Shown: positions 33,535-44,574 of the stretch, piece by piece
Layout of the letters: each line of letters begins with the position of its first letter
Position numbering within the stretch: position 1 is the first letter of the stretch
NCBI GenBank assembly: GCA_024036415.1
Contig: JAMWET010000609.1
Span: forward strand, 1 to 64,000
Origin: Prochilodus magdalenae
Lineage: Eukaryota > Chordata > Actinopteri > Characiformes > Prochilodontidae
Direction of reading: 5' to 3'
Length of the DNA stretch: 64,000 bases
Notes under the pieces: generated by a model
Seen by the model: the letters and a program-made list of their open reading frames with translations, nothing else
What the model was told of the DNA's origin: nothing
Database searches by the model: none
Made by a program: the position numbers and the translations under genes

Positions 33535-36500
33535 TGATGCTCTCGGTGTGGTATCAGGTTAGTGGTGTTAGTGGTCTGATCCTCACTGTACTGGGTGAGT
33601 GATGGTCTCTCGGTTTTAGTGGTGCTATCCTCACTGTACAGGGTTCCTGTATCCTCAGGTCTGGGAGTGATGGTATCGGTATGTGGTTAGTGCTCGTTAG
33701 TGGTCCTGATCCCCACTGTACTGGGTGAGTGATGGGTCTCTTGGTGTGGTATATCAGGTTTAGTGGTGTTAGTGGTCTGATCCTCACTGTACTGGGTGAG
33801 TGATGGTATCTCTGTGGTGTGGTATCAGGTTAGTGGTGTTAGTGGTCTGATCCTGTCACTGTACTGGGTGAGTGATGGTCTCTTGGTGTGGTGTCAGGTT
33901 AGTGGTGTTAGTGGTCTGATCCTCACTTTGCCGGGTGAGTGATGGTCTCTCGGTATGGTATCAGGTTAGCGGTGTTAGTGGTCTGATCCTCACTGTACCG
34001 GGTGAGTGGTGGTCTCGGTGTGGTATCAGGTTAGTGGTGTTAGTGGTCTGATCCTCTCTGTACTGGTGAGTGATGTGGTCTCTTCGGTGTGGTATCAGGT
34101 TAGTGGTGTTAGTGGTTCTGATCCTCACTGTACTGGGTGAGTGGTGGTCTCTCGGTGTGGTATCAGGTTAGTGGTGTTAGTGGTCTGATCACTCATCTGT
34201 ACGTACTGGTACGGTGTGGTATGGGTAGTGGTGATGGTCTCTCTGTGTGGTATCAGGTTAGTGGTGTTAGTGGTCTGATTTGGTCCTCACTGTACTGCGG
34301 GTGAGTGATGGTCTCTCGGTGTGGTATCAGGTTAGTGGTGTTAGTGGTCTGATCCTCACTGTACTGGGTGAGTGATGTTCTCTCGGTGTGGTATCAGGTT
34401 AGCGGTGTTAGTGGTCTGATCCTCACTGTACTGGTGCTTGTGAGTGATGGTCTCTCTCGGTGTGGTATCAGGTTAGTGGTGTTAGTGGTCTGATCCTCAC
34501 TGTACCGGGTGAGTGATGGTCTCTCGGTGTGGTATCAGGTTAGTGGTGTTAGTGGTCTGATCCTCACTGTACTGGGTGAGTGATGGTCTCTCGGTGTGGT
34601 ATCAGGTTAGTGGTGTTAGTGGTCTGATCCTCACTGTACTGGGTGAGTGATGGTCTCGGTGTGGTATCAGGTTAGTGGTGTTAGTGGTCTGATCCTCACT
34701 GTACTGGGTGAGTGGTGGTCTCTCGGGGTGTGGTATCGGGTTAGTGGTGTTAGTGGTCTGATCCTCACTGTACTGGATGAGTGGTGGTCTCTCGGGGTGT
34801 GGTATCAGGTTAGTGGTGTTAGTGGTCTGATCCTCACTGTACTGGGTGAGTGATGGTCTCTCGGTGTGGTATCAGGTTAGTGGTGTTAGTGGTCTGATCC
34901 TCACTGTACTGGGTGAGTGATGGTCTCTTGGTGTGGTATCAGGTTAGTGGTGTTAGTGGTCTGATCCTCACTGTACTGGGTGAGTGATGGTCTCTCGGTG
35001 TGGTATCAGGTTAGTGGTGTTAGTGGTCTGATCCTCACTGTACTGGGTGAGTGATGGTCTCTCGGTGTGGTATCAGGTTAGTGGTGTTAGTGGTCTGATC
35101 CTCACTGTACTGGGTGAGTGATGGTCTTGGTGTGGTATCAGGTTAGTGGTGTTAGTGGTCTGATCCTCACTGTACTGGGTGAGTGATGGTGGTCTCGTGT
35201 GTGGTATCAGGTTAGTGGTGTTAGTGGTCTGATCCCTCACTGTACTGGGTGAGTGATGGTCTCTCGGTGTGGTATCAGGTTAGTGGTGTTAGTGGTCTGA
35301 TCCTCACTGTACTGGGTGAGTGATGGTCTCTCGGTGTGGTATCAGGTTAGTGGTGTTAGTGGTCTGATCCTCACTGTACTGGGTGAGTGATGGTCTCTCG
35401 GTATGGTATCAGGTTAGTGGTGTTAGTGGTCTGATCCTCACTGTACTGGGTGAGTGATGGTCTCTCGGTGTGGTATCAGGTTAGTGGTGTTAGTGGTCTG
35501 ATCCTCACTGTACTGGGTGAGTGATGGTCTCTCGGTGGGGTATCAGGTTAGTGGTGTTAGTGGTCTGATCCTCACTGTACTGGGTGAGTGATGGTCTCTC
35601 GGTGTGGTATCAGGTTAGTGGTGTTAGTGGTCTGATCCTCACTGTACTGGGTGAGTGATGGTCTCTCGGTGTGGTATCAGGACAGCGGTGTTAGTGGTCT
35701 GATCCTCACTGTACTGGGTGAGTGATGCTCTCGGTGTGGTATCAGGTTAGCAGTGTTAGTGGTCTGATCCTCACTGTGCTGGGTGAGTGATGGTCTCGGT
35801 GTGGTATCAGGTTAGTGGTGTTAGTGGTCTGATCCTCACTGTACTGGGTGAGTGATGGTCTCTCGGTGTGGTATCAGGTTAGTGGTGTTAGTGGTCTGAT
35901 CCTCACTGTACTGGGTGAGTGATGTTCTCTCGGTGTGGTGTCAGGTTAGTGGTGTTAGTGGTCCAAACCTCACTGTACTGGGTGAGTGATGGTCTCTTGG
36001 TGTGGTATCAGGTTAGTGGTGTTAGTGGTCCAATCCTCACTGTACTGGGTGAGTGATGTTCTCTTGGTGTGGTATCAGGTTAGTGGTGTTAGTGGTCTGA
36101 TCCTCACTGTACTGGGTGAGTGGTGGTCTCTCGGTGTGGTGTCAGGTTAGTGGTGTTAGTGGTCTGATCCTCACTGTACTGGGTAAGTGACGGTCCTATG
36201 GTGTGGTATCAGGTTAGTGGTGTTAGTGGTCTGATTCTCACTGGACCGGGTGAGTGATGGTCTCTCTGTATGGTATCAGGTTAGTGGTGTTAGTGGTCTG
36301 ATCCTCACTGTACTGGGTGAGTGACGGTCTCTCGGTGTGGTATCAGGTTAGTGGTGTTAGTGGTCTGATCCTCACTGTACTGGATGAGTGACAGTCTCGG
36401 TGTGGTATCAGGTTAGTGGTGTTAGTGGTCTGATCCTCACTGTACAGGGCGAGTGATGGTCTCGGTGTGGTATCAGGTTAGCAGTGTTAGTGGTCTGATC

Positions 36501-37270
36501 CTCACTGTACTGGCTGAGTGACAGTCTCTTGGTGTGGTATCAGGTTAGTGGTGTTAGTGGTCTGATCCTCACTGTACTGGGTGAGTGATGGTCTCTCGGT
36601 GTGGTATCAGGTTAGTGGTGTTAGTGGTCTGATCCTCACTGTACTGGGTGAGTGATGGTCTCTCGGTGTGGTATCAGGTTAGTGGTGTTAGTGGTCTGAT
36701 CCTCACTGTACCGGGTGAGTGATGGTCTCTTGGTGTGGTATCAGGTTAGTGGTGTTAGTGGTCTGATCCTCACTGTACTGGGTGAGTGATGTTCTCTCGG
36801 TGTGGTATCAGGATAGCGGTGTTAGTGGTCTGATCCTCACTGTACTGGGTGAGTGATGGTCTCTCGGTGTGGTATCAGGTTAGCTGTGTTAGTGGTCTGA
36901 TCCTCACTGTACTGGGTAAGTGATGGTCTCTCGGTGTGGTGTTGGGTTAGTGGTGTTAGTGGTCTGATCCTCACTGTACTGGGTGAGTGACAGTCTCTCG
37001 GTGTGGTATCAGGTTAGCGGTGTTAGTGGTCTGATCCTCACTGTACTGGGTGAGTGATGGTCTCGGTGCAGTATTAGGTTAGTGGTGTTAGTGGTCTGAT
37101 CCTCACTGTCCCGGGTGAGTGATGGTCTCGGTGTGGTATCAGGTTAGTGGTGTTAGTGGTCTGATCCTCACTGTACCGGGTGAGTGATGTTCTCTCAGTG
37201 TGGTATCAGGTTAGTGGTGTTAGTGGTCTGATCCTCACTGTACTGGGCGAGCGACGGTCTCTCGGTGTGG
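33535..37270. repeat. 67-bp GT-rich minisatellite, about 55 copies
   Basis: The unit is CTGATCCTCACTGTACTGGG, TGAGTGATGGTCTCTCGGTG and TGGTATCAGGTTAGTGGTGT followed by TAGTGGT. The 33535-34460 part contains many small insertions and deletions; 34460-37270 is much cleaner. Variant units shortened to TGATGGTCTCGG, or with AGCGG for AGTGG, recur. The plus strand is strongly G/T rich and each unit contains GGGTGAGTG, a near-consensus splice donor. It is the largest array in the window. Short plus-strand open frames arise in 66-bp variants and are not believed. Confidence 0.96.
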
Positions 37271-37274
37271 GTGT

Positions 37275-38210
37275 TAGCGACTGTACAGTAATTTGGTTTA
37301 TTGAGTCTAACTGTTTTGTCGTACGTGTTGCCTTCTCATTATCAGACGCCCTTTTATTCCGTCGGAGTGCAGATGCATATTCATCGTCTGAATTTCAGAA
37401 AACTAAATCTAATCAAAATCAGAACCTCAGTGCGTTCGATTAATTATCTCTTTGTTTTCAGGCGTTATTTTCCTCATATATACACGCGTCGTATAAACTG
37501 GATTATGGGCGGTAAAGGATCAGGGAATGCTTTGAAAGGACATGTGCCTTCAGGGCGCCTAAAGGGGCCAATCTGCATGAAAATCTAATCAGCGGGAGTG
37601 CGACGGGAGCACTGGGAGCTGAGTGCATTCACAGGACAAGCGCTAAAAGCCCGTAATGAAGAGAGCTTTCACCATCTTTCTATTCACCAAGGAAACGGTC
37701 TCGCTGCAGACACCGGCACGGAGTTAATTGAAAATAGAGACAGAACATATCAAATATAAACATGTACAATTATGGATGAGCAATATGATGAAAATGTATA
37801 ATTTGTTGTTATTGGATTTGGTGCTGTGCAGTTTATAAAGCACTGGATATGAATCCTAATATTTCTAGGGTTATTGTTATTCTATATTGCAGGCTGTGTT
37901 TCAATTTCCCGAATCTCTGTCATGATACATAACGCACATAATAGGAAGTCTGGACGAACCCGGATTCTCACTGTCTACTGTACAGCTCATGTAGACTGTA
38001 GACACCAGCTCGTCCAGCATTCATAGTGAGTACACCGTTCACCATTCCAAATAATCCCAAGCAGCGATGTTGCGGTGGCCAGTCTGCTGTTCTGAGAACA
38101 CCAGGAGGGGTAATGCAGATTATAATCAGATTTTTATAGTCTGTATGTGAAAATAAACTTGAAATCCAGTTTGCACTATTGGTTTTAACTGTGATTCCAA
38201 GTTTTATAGA
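37275..38210. other. Unique block, no gene recognised
   Basis: Complex sequence with homeodomain-like ATTAATTAT and AATTTCAGAAAAC words at 37380-37450. Overlapping plus-strand open frames (37180-37443 and 37301-37588) begin in the array or show no domain. Possibly intronic or regulatory; untested. Confidence 0.35.
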
Positions 38211-38214
38211 TGAT

Positions 38215-38600
38215 TTTTACAGATGTGTCCCAGTTTGGACGCTCTGGCCGCTCAAATCCGATTTCAAAGGCTATGTTCAAACTGCCAGCCTAGATCCAAT
38301 TTTTGCCATATCCAGATTATTATTAAAAATCAACCTGAAAAAAAAAACACCCACACGAAATCTGATTTGCACCCTGGTTTGAATTGGATTCCAATCAGAT
38401 GCGTCTCAGTCTGGACACTTTAGTCAGATTTCAAAGACTGGGTCCAGACTGCCAGGCCAAATCTGATTTTTGGCATATGCAGATTGTTTCCGGACTGATT
38501 TTTAATAATCTGGACTGTATTAAACCCCATTAAATCCGATTTGCATATTATTTTTTTAACAGATGTGTACAGATGGGTCTCAGCTAGAAGCTCTTGGTAC
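38215..38600 (+). repeat. Old tandem repeat, about 175-bp period, two to three copies
   Basis: CAGATGTGTCCCAGTTTGGA at about 38220, CAGATGCGTCTCAGTCTGGA at about 38396 and CAGATGGGTCTCAGC at about 38570 are spaced 176 and 174 bp apart. The intervening sequence shares AAATCTGATTT, GGCATATGCAGATT and AATCCGATTTG blocks. Divergence is high, so it is old. Confidence 0.7.
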
Positions 38601-38930
38601 TCAAATTGGATTTCATCGTGGTTTTTGCATCACCCATATCCCAACAAACAACAGCAGTGTCAGATCTACAGTGCTGTCTCGAGTGCTGGGACTGAACTGA
38701 GAACTGAACAGTGACCTGACAGAGCGAGTGTTTGGAGGGTGAGATAATACACCACCAGCTCTCCTGCATCCAGGTGTAGAAGCCACAACTTCATGGCTAT
38801 GTAGTTACTGACACCTATGTCGCTACCACAGCAGCCCATGCAGTTAGACTGGTGAAGTCTGGGCACACAAATCCGATCTGATCAGTCTACAGCCTGTGTT
38901 TCTCTTGCATCACTCTCAACATACAGCTTT
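38601..38930. other. Non-repetitive sequence, no gene recognised
   Basis: Minus-strand open frames of 61 and 66 codons overlap without recognisable features. Nothing is annotated. Confidence 0.4.
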
Positions 38931-38934
38931 TGAT

Positions 38935-39155
38935 GTATGGGGCTCCTTTTCTTAGTGAGGAGCTTCTTGAACAGCTACACCTCCTTTCAGACCTCCATAG
39001 TGTTGAGGAATCTCCTCACAGTGGAAGAAGGACGGACAGAGACACCTGTGGATGTTCTCGGATCTGAAGCAGGAGTGGAGCTGGAGGTTCTCCTCTCTCG
39101 GAGATGACAGTGGTGTTTATCTGATGGGGACAGGTTTGCTGGTTGGCCAGGTCCC
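38935..39155 (+). repeat. Dispersed repeat family X, copy 2
   Basis: GAGGAGCTTCTTGAACAGCT, ACACCT, GGATGTTCTCGGATCTGAAG and GATGGGGACAG recur in the reverse complement of 58655-58865, and GCAGACCTCCA-like parts occur at 9695-9800. Short open segments align between copies, but frames are broken. Confidence 0.6.
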
Positions 39156-39423
39156 ACACGGCCTGTGTAGCTCTCAGTCAAGTCTGGGTGTTTGTTTAGG
39201 AGGTCTAGCTCCTCCCAAAGCTGGGATGGGAACAGCAGAGTAGAAGGGGAGGAATCCCAAGTGGGTCTGGAGAGGAGAAAATAGACCCAGAGTGCGCCGT
39301 ACACATTTTAAGACCTGTTTCATAATGAACACAGCTTCACCACTCCGGGCTTCGCCCTTATGGGCCGCACCCTCCACCACTGAACAGCGGTGCTCCTCTG
39401 AGAACAAACCGACAGCCCTGTAG

Positions 39424-39476
39424 CCTGGAGCTGTAGAGGTTCCTAATGGTGTCCTGTGATAATCCATCCCATGCAT
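39424..39476 (-). mobile_element. Tc1-like family A, 53-bp fragment
   Basis: GGAGCTGTAGAGGTTCCTAA and GTCCTGTGATAATCCATCCC are the C-terminal coding part of the family A transposase in reverse orientation. Both sides are unrelated, so this is a small remnant. Confidence 0.75.
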
Positions 39477-39479
39477 CTA

Positions 39480-39718
39480 GTCTGTTTGTTTTTTGTCTTT
39501 GCCCGTTTGGTACTCACGGTGGTCTGAGTGTTTGCCTGGTTTCGCCGCCCACCTGCTTCCTCACTCTGACTCGTCCTGCCCGTCTGTTATGTCCGCCTTG
39601 CTCTGGTTGCTGCTGTGGTTGATTACAAGCCTGCTAAAGAGACCTCTCCTTGATCTTAGCTCAGCGCTCGTCACTGAGCTGCTTGTCCATCAGCACGATA
39701 AGCTGAACTAGTACATGA
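39480..39718 (+). mobile_element. LTR-like fragment (weak)
   Basis: Pyrimidine-rich sequence ending ACATGACAG resembles the 3' end of the LTR-like elements at 10.3 and 16.0 kb in composition and in its CTGCCTGGTTT-like phrases, but it has no AATAAA box and no second copy. Confidence 0.25.
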
Positions 39719-39721
39719 CAG

Positions 39722-40190
39722 ATGCACTGTTCAAAGCTTACCAGTGACCCCATGACTACTGTTCAGTCTGAGATCCTGTGGTTTTAGTTTGTCGTAATTG
39801 AGGGCTGAACTATCTGCATCTAAAACCTGTTTTTAATTTTTAATGACTGAATTTTTTAATGAATATGCCTGTTCACGTGAACACCAGCCCAATAAATTTC
39901 TGACTGGTAGCAACAATCTTTGATACCAATGAAAATATTACAAACTGTGGGAACCCTTCCTCCATAATCCAGCGTTGAGGTGTAAACGTAGTGGGCTTGG
40001 TGTTGGATGATTCAGATCTTTGCGGTGGTGGCGGTGGAAACCAGGGTACACAGTGAACTAAACTGCCAGAAATCTGGAAAATCTGGAATTAATAAATTCC
40101 CTTGGAGACTATTTTAAGTCAGGACACCTAGCATCTGTCCCTCCACCATGAATGGATTAACCTAAAGTGATTATAATCATCAAACTTCTG
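39722..40190. other. Non-repetitive sequence, no gene recognised
   Basis: AT-rich segment with no long frame and no repeat recognised. Confidence 0.45.
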
Positions 40191-40199
40191 GCTTTCCCT

Positions 40200-40385
40200 G
40201 ACCCCACCAATCTCCAGAACTCCATTTCCCAGAGTGCATCACACTGTGACGTCACACTCACATGTCCCCAGTCAACCAATCACACACGGTCTAGCTCGCT
40301 GGGTAGTGTGGCATTGATTTCTTCCACCTGTCTTTAATTTCCTCTAAAAGTCTCTTTATAAACCCCCCCACTACTCTTTACAAAG
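40200..40385 (+). mobile_element. LTR fragment related to the 10.3-kb solo LTR
   Basis: CTCCATTTCCCAGAGTGCAT and CTCACATGTCCCCAGTCAAC match the left part of 10334-10769, and TATAAACCCCCC follows at a comparable distance. The right half of the LTR is not recognisable. Confidence 0.55.
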
Positions 40386-40389
40386 TTTT

Positions 40390-40905
40390 GATGACCCTGT
40401 TGGTGCTACTGAACTTGTCCTTCCTGTTAGCTATGCTGGCATCAGGCCAAGTTCTATTTTCCTGAAAGAATAAAAAAAAAAAAATTCCAAAACAGCATCT
40501 CGTGTAGGAACTGTGAGGGAGCTTTTAGAGGTGGACGTCTGGTTACCTTCACCACCACTCTGAACAGTTCTGTAGTTTCTGTAGGATGGAGGGTTTCACT
40601 CCTAACAGCTCTGGAAGCATTTATTGGTAGTTTAGCCATTTAATGATGCAGAAACAAATGACAATCACAGACCTTTACTGACCCACTATGGGGGCCAAAT
40701 GTCTCCGCAGACCAACAACACAAAAGGCAGCCACAAAAGTGGCACCAATGTGGGTTAAAAAGGGTCTACGTTCTTTCCACCCCATGTGTGGTAAACACGT
40801 CTGGGTCTGAGTCGCTGGGAGGTTGTTGTTGTTTAGGTTGGGAAATCTTCTCAGTTAACATTCTAGCCTTTTCCATGTGGTAGGAAAGACAAGAGGAGGG
40901 TCTGC
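40390..40905. other. Non-repetitive sequence with an A13 run
   Basis: A poly-A run of about 13 lies at 40470-40482. No gene is recognised. A 61-codon minus-strand frame at 40454-40639 looks accidental. Confidence 0.4.
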
Positions 40906-40910
40906 AGGTG

Positions 40911-41355
40911 ATACAGCTCTTACACCAATGGAGAAACACCAGGTTTGGTGCCAGTGGGCTCTAATGTTAGCTAGTTAGCGAGCCTAGCTAGTGTTAGCAC
41001 CTACTGGTCAAGCAGGTCATCTGTAGATCTCCTCGTTGTGTTTCCTGCCATGAACCCACATCTTCATGTTCCGATTGTGCTTTAATGTCCAGCTGAAGCG
41101 AAGATAGCTAGCCTTAGCTCAGCCATAGCTAGCATAACTCGGCTTTAGCTGACTGACAAGCCTGACGACCGAAACTGGGTCTGTGGGTTCACAGTAAGCA
41201 ACACTCTGTAAAACCCACAACCTGTATCAAGGAGACCCACAAACAGCCAGCTTTTGTAAGTGGTGCTAACATTAGCTAGGTTCGCTAGCTAGCTAACATT
41301 AGAGCCCACTGGTAGCAAACTTTGTGCTGTGGTGTAGGAACTGTAGCTCAGCTTA
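40911..41355. repeat. Foldback (large imperfect inverted repeat) element, about 440 bp
   Basis: CCAGTGGGCTCTAATGTTAG at 40951 and the following 31 bases are repeated in inverted orientation ending at about 41312, about 51 bp with four mismatches. The symmetry extends outward (TACAGCTCTTACACCA versus TACAGTTCCTACACCA inverted) and inward (GAACCCACA near 41053 versus TGTGGGTTC near 41181). It would fold into a long hairpin, as foldback-type MITEs do. GCTAGC words are common in the arms. There is no coding potential. Confidence 0.75.
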
Positions 41356-41359
41356 TCAA

Positions 41360-42245
41360 CTGCAGACTCTCCTCTCCTCTCTCTCACCACGAGGAAAGAG
41401 CTAGAATGATCTGAGTAGCTTATTGCATCCAGAACCAGAACCAACCTAGAACCAGGACCAGATCAATATGTCACAGCTTAACAAGTGGATACACCTGTTA
41501 GCAAAGATCATGGCTGAAACTCAAAAAATAAGAGGGGTGGACATTTGGACATCTGGTCAGAAGGTGTCCCAGGTTTGTTTACACATCAATCTGATCACCC
41601 AAACAGGCCCAAAACAAGCCATGTGGAGCTGTAAAGAAGGGGTTTCCGATAAAGTGGCCAGTGAGAGTGTAATGCGTAAAGCCAGGCTGGGAACATTTTC
41701 CGGGTAGTGCACTTCACACCCACTGCTGGTCTGTTTTCCCGTCTGATCTCTGCGAATCTGCAGTACCGTAATGGAGACTCTTTACCTGGACACCCTTCTC
41801 GCCCTCATGGAACCTGTGAGTAATTGTAATTGATGGCAGAGGGGACGGCCTCATGCGGAGCGCTGAGCTCATCAGACCACCGGGACCACAAACTTCTCCG
41901 GCGAACTGTTTCTGTGAAGAAAGTGTAGCCATTATGATCCGAGTCCCCCACTTTAAAAACGCAGAGGAAGCAGAATAGGTTCTGCGAGAACGTGTAATGA
42001 ATTTTAAATCACACGGGCTGTCGGGTCTCGGCTGACTTATGCAGCACCGCTCAGCATTCGTAAAGCAGTCTGCCAGTTACTCTCTCAGCTATGACAGAGA
42101 TTTCTGGGAGAACCAGAGCAGCACCTACTGGGTGAAATGGCGTTACTGGGGTGTTTACTGAAGACCAAGGGCACCATTAAAGCTCTAACATATATAGCCA
42201 TGGTTTGTATGGTGACGATGTGCAGCATTAAAACAACAAATCAAT
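41360..42245. other. Non-repetitive sequence, no gene recognised
   Basis: Open frames of 79 codons (41468-41707, plus) and 72 codons (41714-41932, minus) have no recognisable domain. GATAAAGTGGCCAGTGAGAG at 41648 is an isolated relative of the adjacent MITE terminus. Confidence 0.4.
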
Positions 42246-42247
42246 TT

Positions 42248-42424
42248 GCTCACTGGCCACTTTATTGGAAGCCTCAGTGTAGCTCCATCCTGATGCACAA
42301 CCATGCTCTGACCCAGGGGTTACGACCACACATTACCCAGGGCATACAAACCAGGTGCTGATTTTCAACTGCTGTACAAATGAATACAGTGGTGGGTGTT
42401 TCTAATAAAGCGGCCAGTTAGTGG
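42248..42424. mobile_element. MITE with ACTGGCC(A/G)CTTTATT termini, joined to a tandem array
   Basis: The left terminus ACTGGCCACTTTATTGGAA (42252-42270) is inverted at the right end (TTCTAATAAAGCGGCCAGT, 42400-42418), 17 of 19 bases matching. The interior of about 130 bp contains GCACAACCATGCTCTGACC and is present only here. The right terminal repeat is the first unit of the 42-bp array that follows. It is a non-autonomous DNA transposon; its superfamily is not proven by the sequence. Confidence 0.75.
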
Positions 42425-43590
42425 AAATACATGGTGGGTGTTTCTAATAAAGCGGCCAGTTAGTGGAAATACATGGTGGGTGTTTCCAATAAAGTGGCCA
42501 GATGGTGGAAATACCAGGTAGGTGTTTCTAAAATAGTGGCCAGTTAGTGGAAATACCAGGTAGGTGTTTCCAATAAAGTGGCCAGATGGTGGAAATACCA
42601 GGTGGGTGTTTCTAATAAAGTGGCCAAATAGTGGAAATACATGGTGGGTGTTTCTAATAAAGTGGCCAGTTAGTGGAAATACATGGTGGGTGTTTCTAAT
42701 AAAGTGGCCAGATAGTGGAAATACCAGGTAGGTGTTTCTAATATAGTGGCCAGTTAGTGGAAATACATGGTGGGTGTTTCCAATAAAGTGGCCAGATGGT
42801 AAAAAAAACAGGTGGGTGTTTCTAATAAAGTGGCCAGATAGTGGAAATACATGGTGGGTGTTTCTAATAAAGTGGCCAGTTAGTGGAAATACCAGGTAGG
42901 TGTTTCTAATATAGTGGCCAGATAGTGGAAATACCAGGTAGGTGTTTCCAATAAAGTGGCCAGATAGTGGAAATACATGGTGGGTGTTTCTAATAAAGTG
43001 GCCAGTTAGTGGAAATACCAGGTAGGTGTTTCTAATATAGTGGCCAGATAGTGGAAATACCAGGTAGGTGTTTCTAATAAAGTGGCCAGATAGTGGAAAT
43101 ACCAGGTAGGTGTTTCTAATATAGTGGCCAGATAGTGGAAATACCAGGTAGGTGTTTCCAATAAAGTGGCCAGATAGTGGAAATACCAGGTAGGTGTTTC
43201 CAATAAAGTGGCCAGATAGTGGAAATACATGGTGGGTGTTTCTAATAAAGTGGCCAGATAGTGGAAATACTAGGTAGGTGTTTCTAATAAAGTGGCCAGA
43301 TAGTGGAAATACATGGTGGGTGTTTCCAATATAGTGGCCGGATAGTGGAAATACCAGGTAGGTGTTTCTAATAAAGTGGCCAGTTAGTGGAAATACATGG
43401 TGGGTGTTTCCAATAAAGTGGCCAGATAGTGGGGATTCAAGCTAGGAGTCTCTAATAAGGTGGCCTTTAAGTGGAAGCACAAGCCAGTTAGGGGTTTCCA
43501 ATAAAATGGCCACTTAGTGGACATACACGGTCAGTGTTTCTAATAAAGTGGCCAGTAAGTGGAAAGACAAGGTAGGCCGTTGAGTCTGTA
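42391..43590. repeat. 42-bp minisatellite built on a MITE terminus, about 28 copies
   Basis: The unit is GTGGGTGTTTCTAATAAAGT, GGCCAGTTAGTGGAAATACA and TG. The variants TGTTTCCAATAAAG, AATATAG, GATAGTGG and ACCAGGTAGG alternate. The core GTTTCTAATAAAGTGGCCAG is the terminal repeat of the MITE immediately to the left. In the minus strand 14 codons repeat (YFHYLATLLETPTW) for up to 74 codons; not believed to be coding. The last units (43430-43570) are degenerate. Confidence 0.95.
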
Positions 43591-43594
43591 TCAG

Positions 43595-43970
43595 TCATTA
43601 GCCCGTCTGTGCACATTATGAATGGCAGCATTAATATGCGTGAAGCCCGGGTCGGCCCGTCGTCCCGAGGGGATTTGTAGAAGTGTGGATGTCCTGTCAA
43701 CAATGTTTAGCCTGAGTGCAACCTTCATCTCCATGCTCTCTGGCCGCTGATTAATTAAACATTTCATTAGTGTCAAACATCATTAATCACGCCACGGTGT
43801 TTTTGGCGGCGACTCTCGGGGCACAAGTCACAGCACATTCTCAATATTCCCTCCTCTTTCTCACTGTACGTGTCTGCACAGCTGAATAATGGGACCAAGC
43901 TGGAGCCTTCTCAGAAGGCTGTGCTAATACAAGTGAGCTAACGGTTGGGTTATATAAGGTCCCCTTGTGT
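43595..43970. other. Unique block, conserved-non-coding-like
   Basis: Complex sequence with ATTAATTAAAC, TTTCATTAGTG and CATTAATCACG words at 43748-43795, the texture of homeodomain-rich vertebrate non-coding DNA. Untested. Confidence 0.35.
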
Positions 43971-43974
43971 GTTT

Positions 43975-44400
43975 AAGGTGCTAATACCTTCAGGCTCCTG
44001 CAGATGGCGCTGCAGAAGGACGAGGGTCTATAAACCCCTGCGGGGTGTGAGTGACGGGATCCATAGATTGGGAGGAGGTGCTACAGTGCAGGGAATGTCT
44101 CGTTCCATGTGTGGAAAATGGCTCCAGAGCAGATGTTAATGATTGGCTAAAAGGAGGGACTGCATGTGGGCGTGGCCAAAGACCATAGTGTGAAGGAAGT
44201 AGCTGAATCTGCAGGTGTATGGAAGCGTACGGTCATACGGGTCTACCAGCAGTGGATACAATCCCAGCCTACAGGGAATTCTCCTCGGAACTGTGCCAGG
44301 GAAGGCCTCCACCACATCTGGACCACCTGACCAGTTCTCTGGTGTGAGAGAGTCTGAACACTGATGTGGCTACATCCAGAACCTCATCCAGTGCATGCCA
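43975..44400 (+). mobile_element. Tc1-like family C, terminal and N-terminal segment
   Basis: This matches the reverse complement of 30031-30445 almost throughout: CTTCAGGCTCCTGCAGATGG, CTATAAACCCCTGC, GGAATGTCTCGTTCCATGTG and GCGTACGGTCATACGGGTCT. A plus-strand frame encodes a helix-turn-helix-like KEVAESAGVWKRTVIRVYQQ near 44191-44250. No catalytic domain follows; after 44400 a SINE head starts. Confidence 0.5.
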
Positions 44401-44404
44401 ATGC

Positions 44405-44570
44405 ATGGTTGGTGTAGCTCAGCAGATAACACCACTACCGCCAGTGAGCTACTCCCCCATGTGGGACACGGGGGCACCCCGGTCTGGGTAATAAGAGTTC
44501 TTGAACAAGTTTGGCTTGGATGACGGTGTGTGCCAAGCCACCTAAACAAGTAGCCTGGTACACATCTGGT
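44405..44570 (+). mobile_element. SINE head, second copy
   Basis: GTTGGTGTAGCTCAGCAGAT (44409-44428) matches the head of the SINE at 29291 with a clear A-box-like sequence; the following ACACCACTACC and CAGTGAGCTACT also match. The B box is degraded and the L2-like tail is absent. The tail end is uncertain. Confidence 0.65.
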
Positions 44571-44574
44571 ACAC

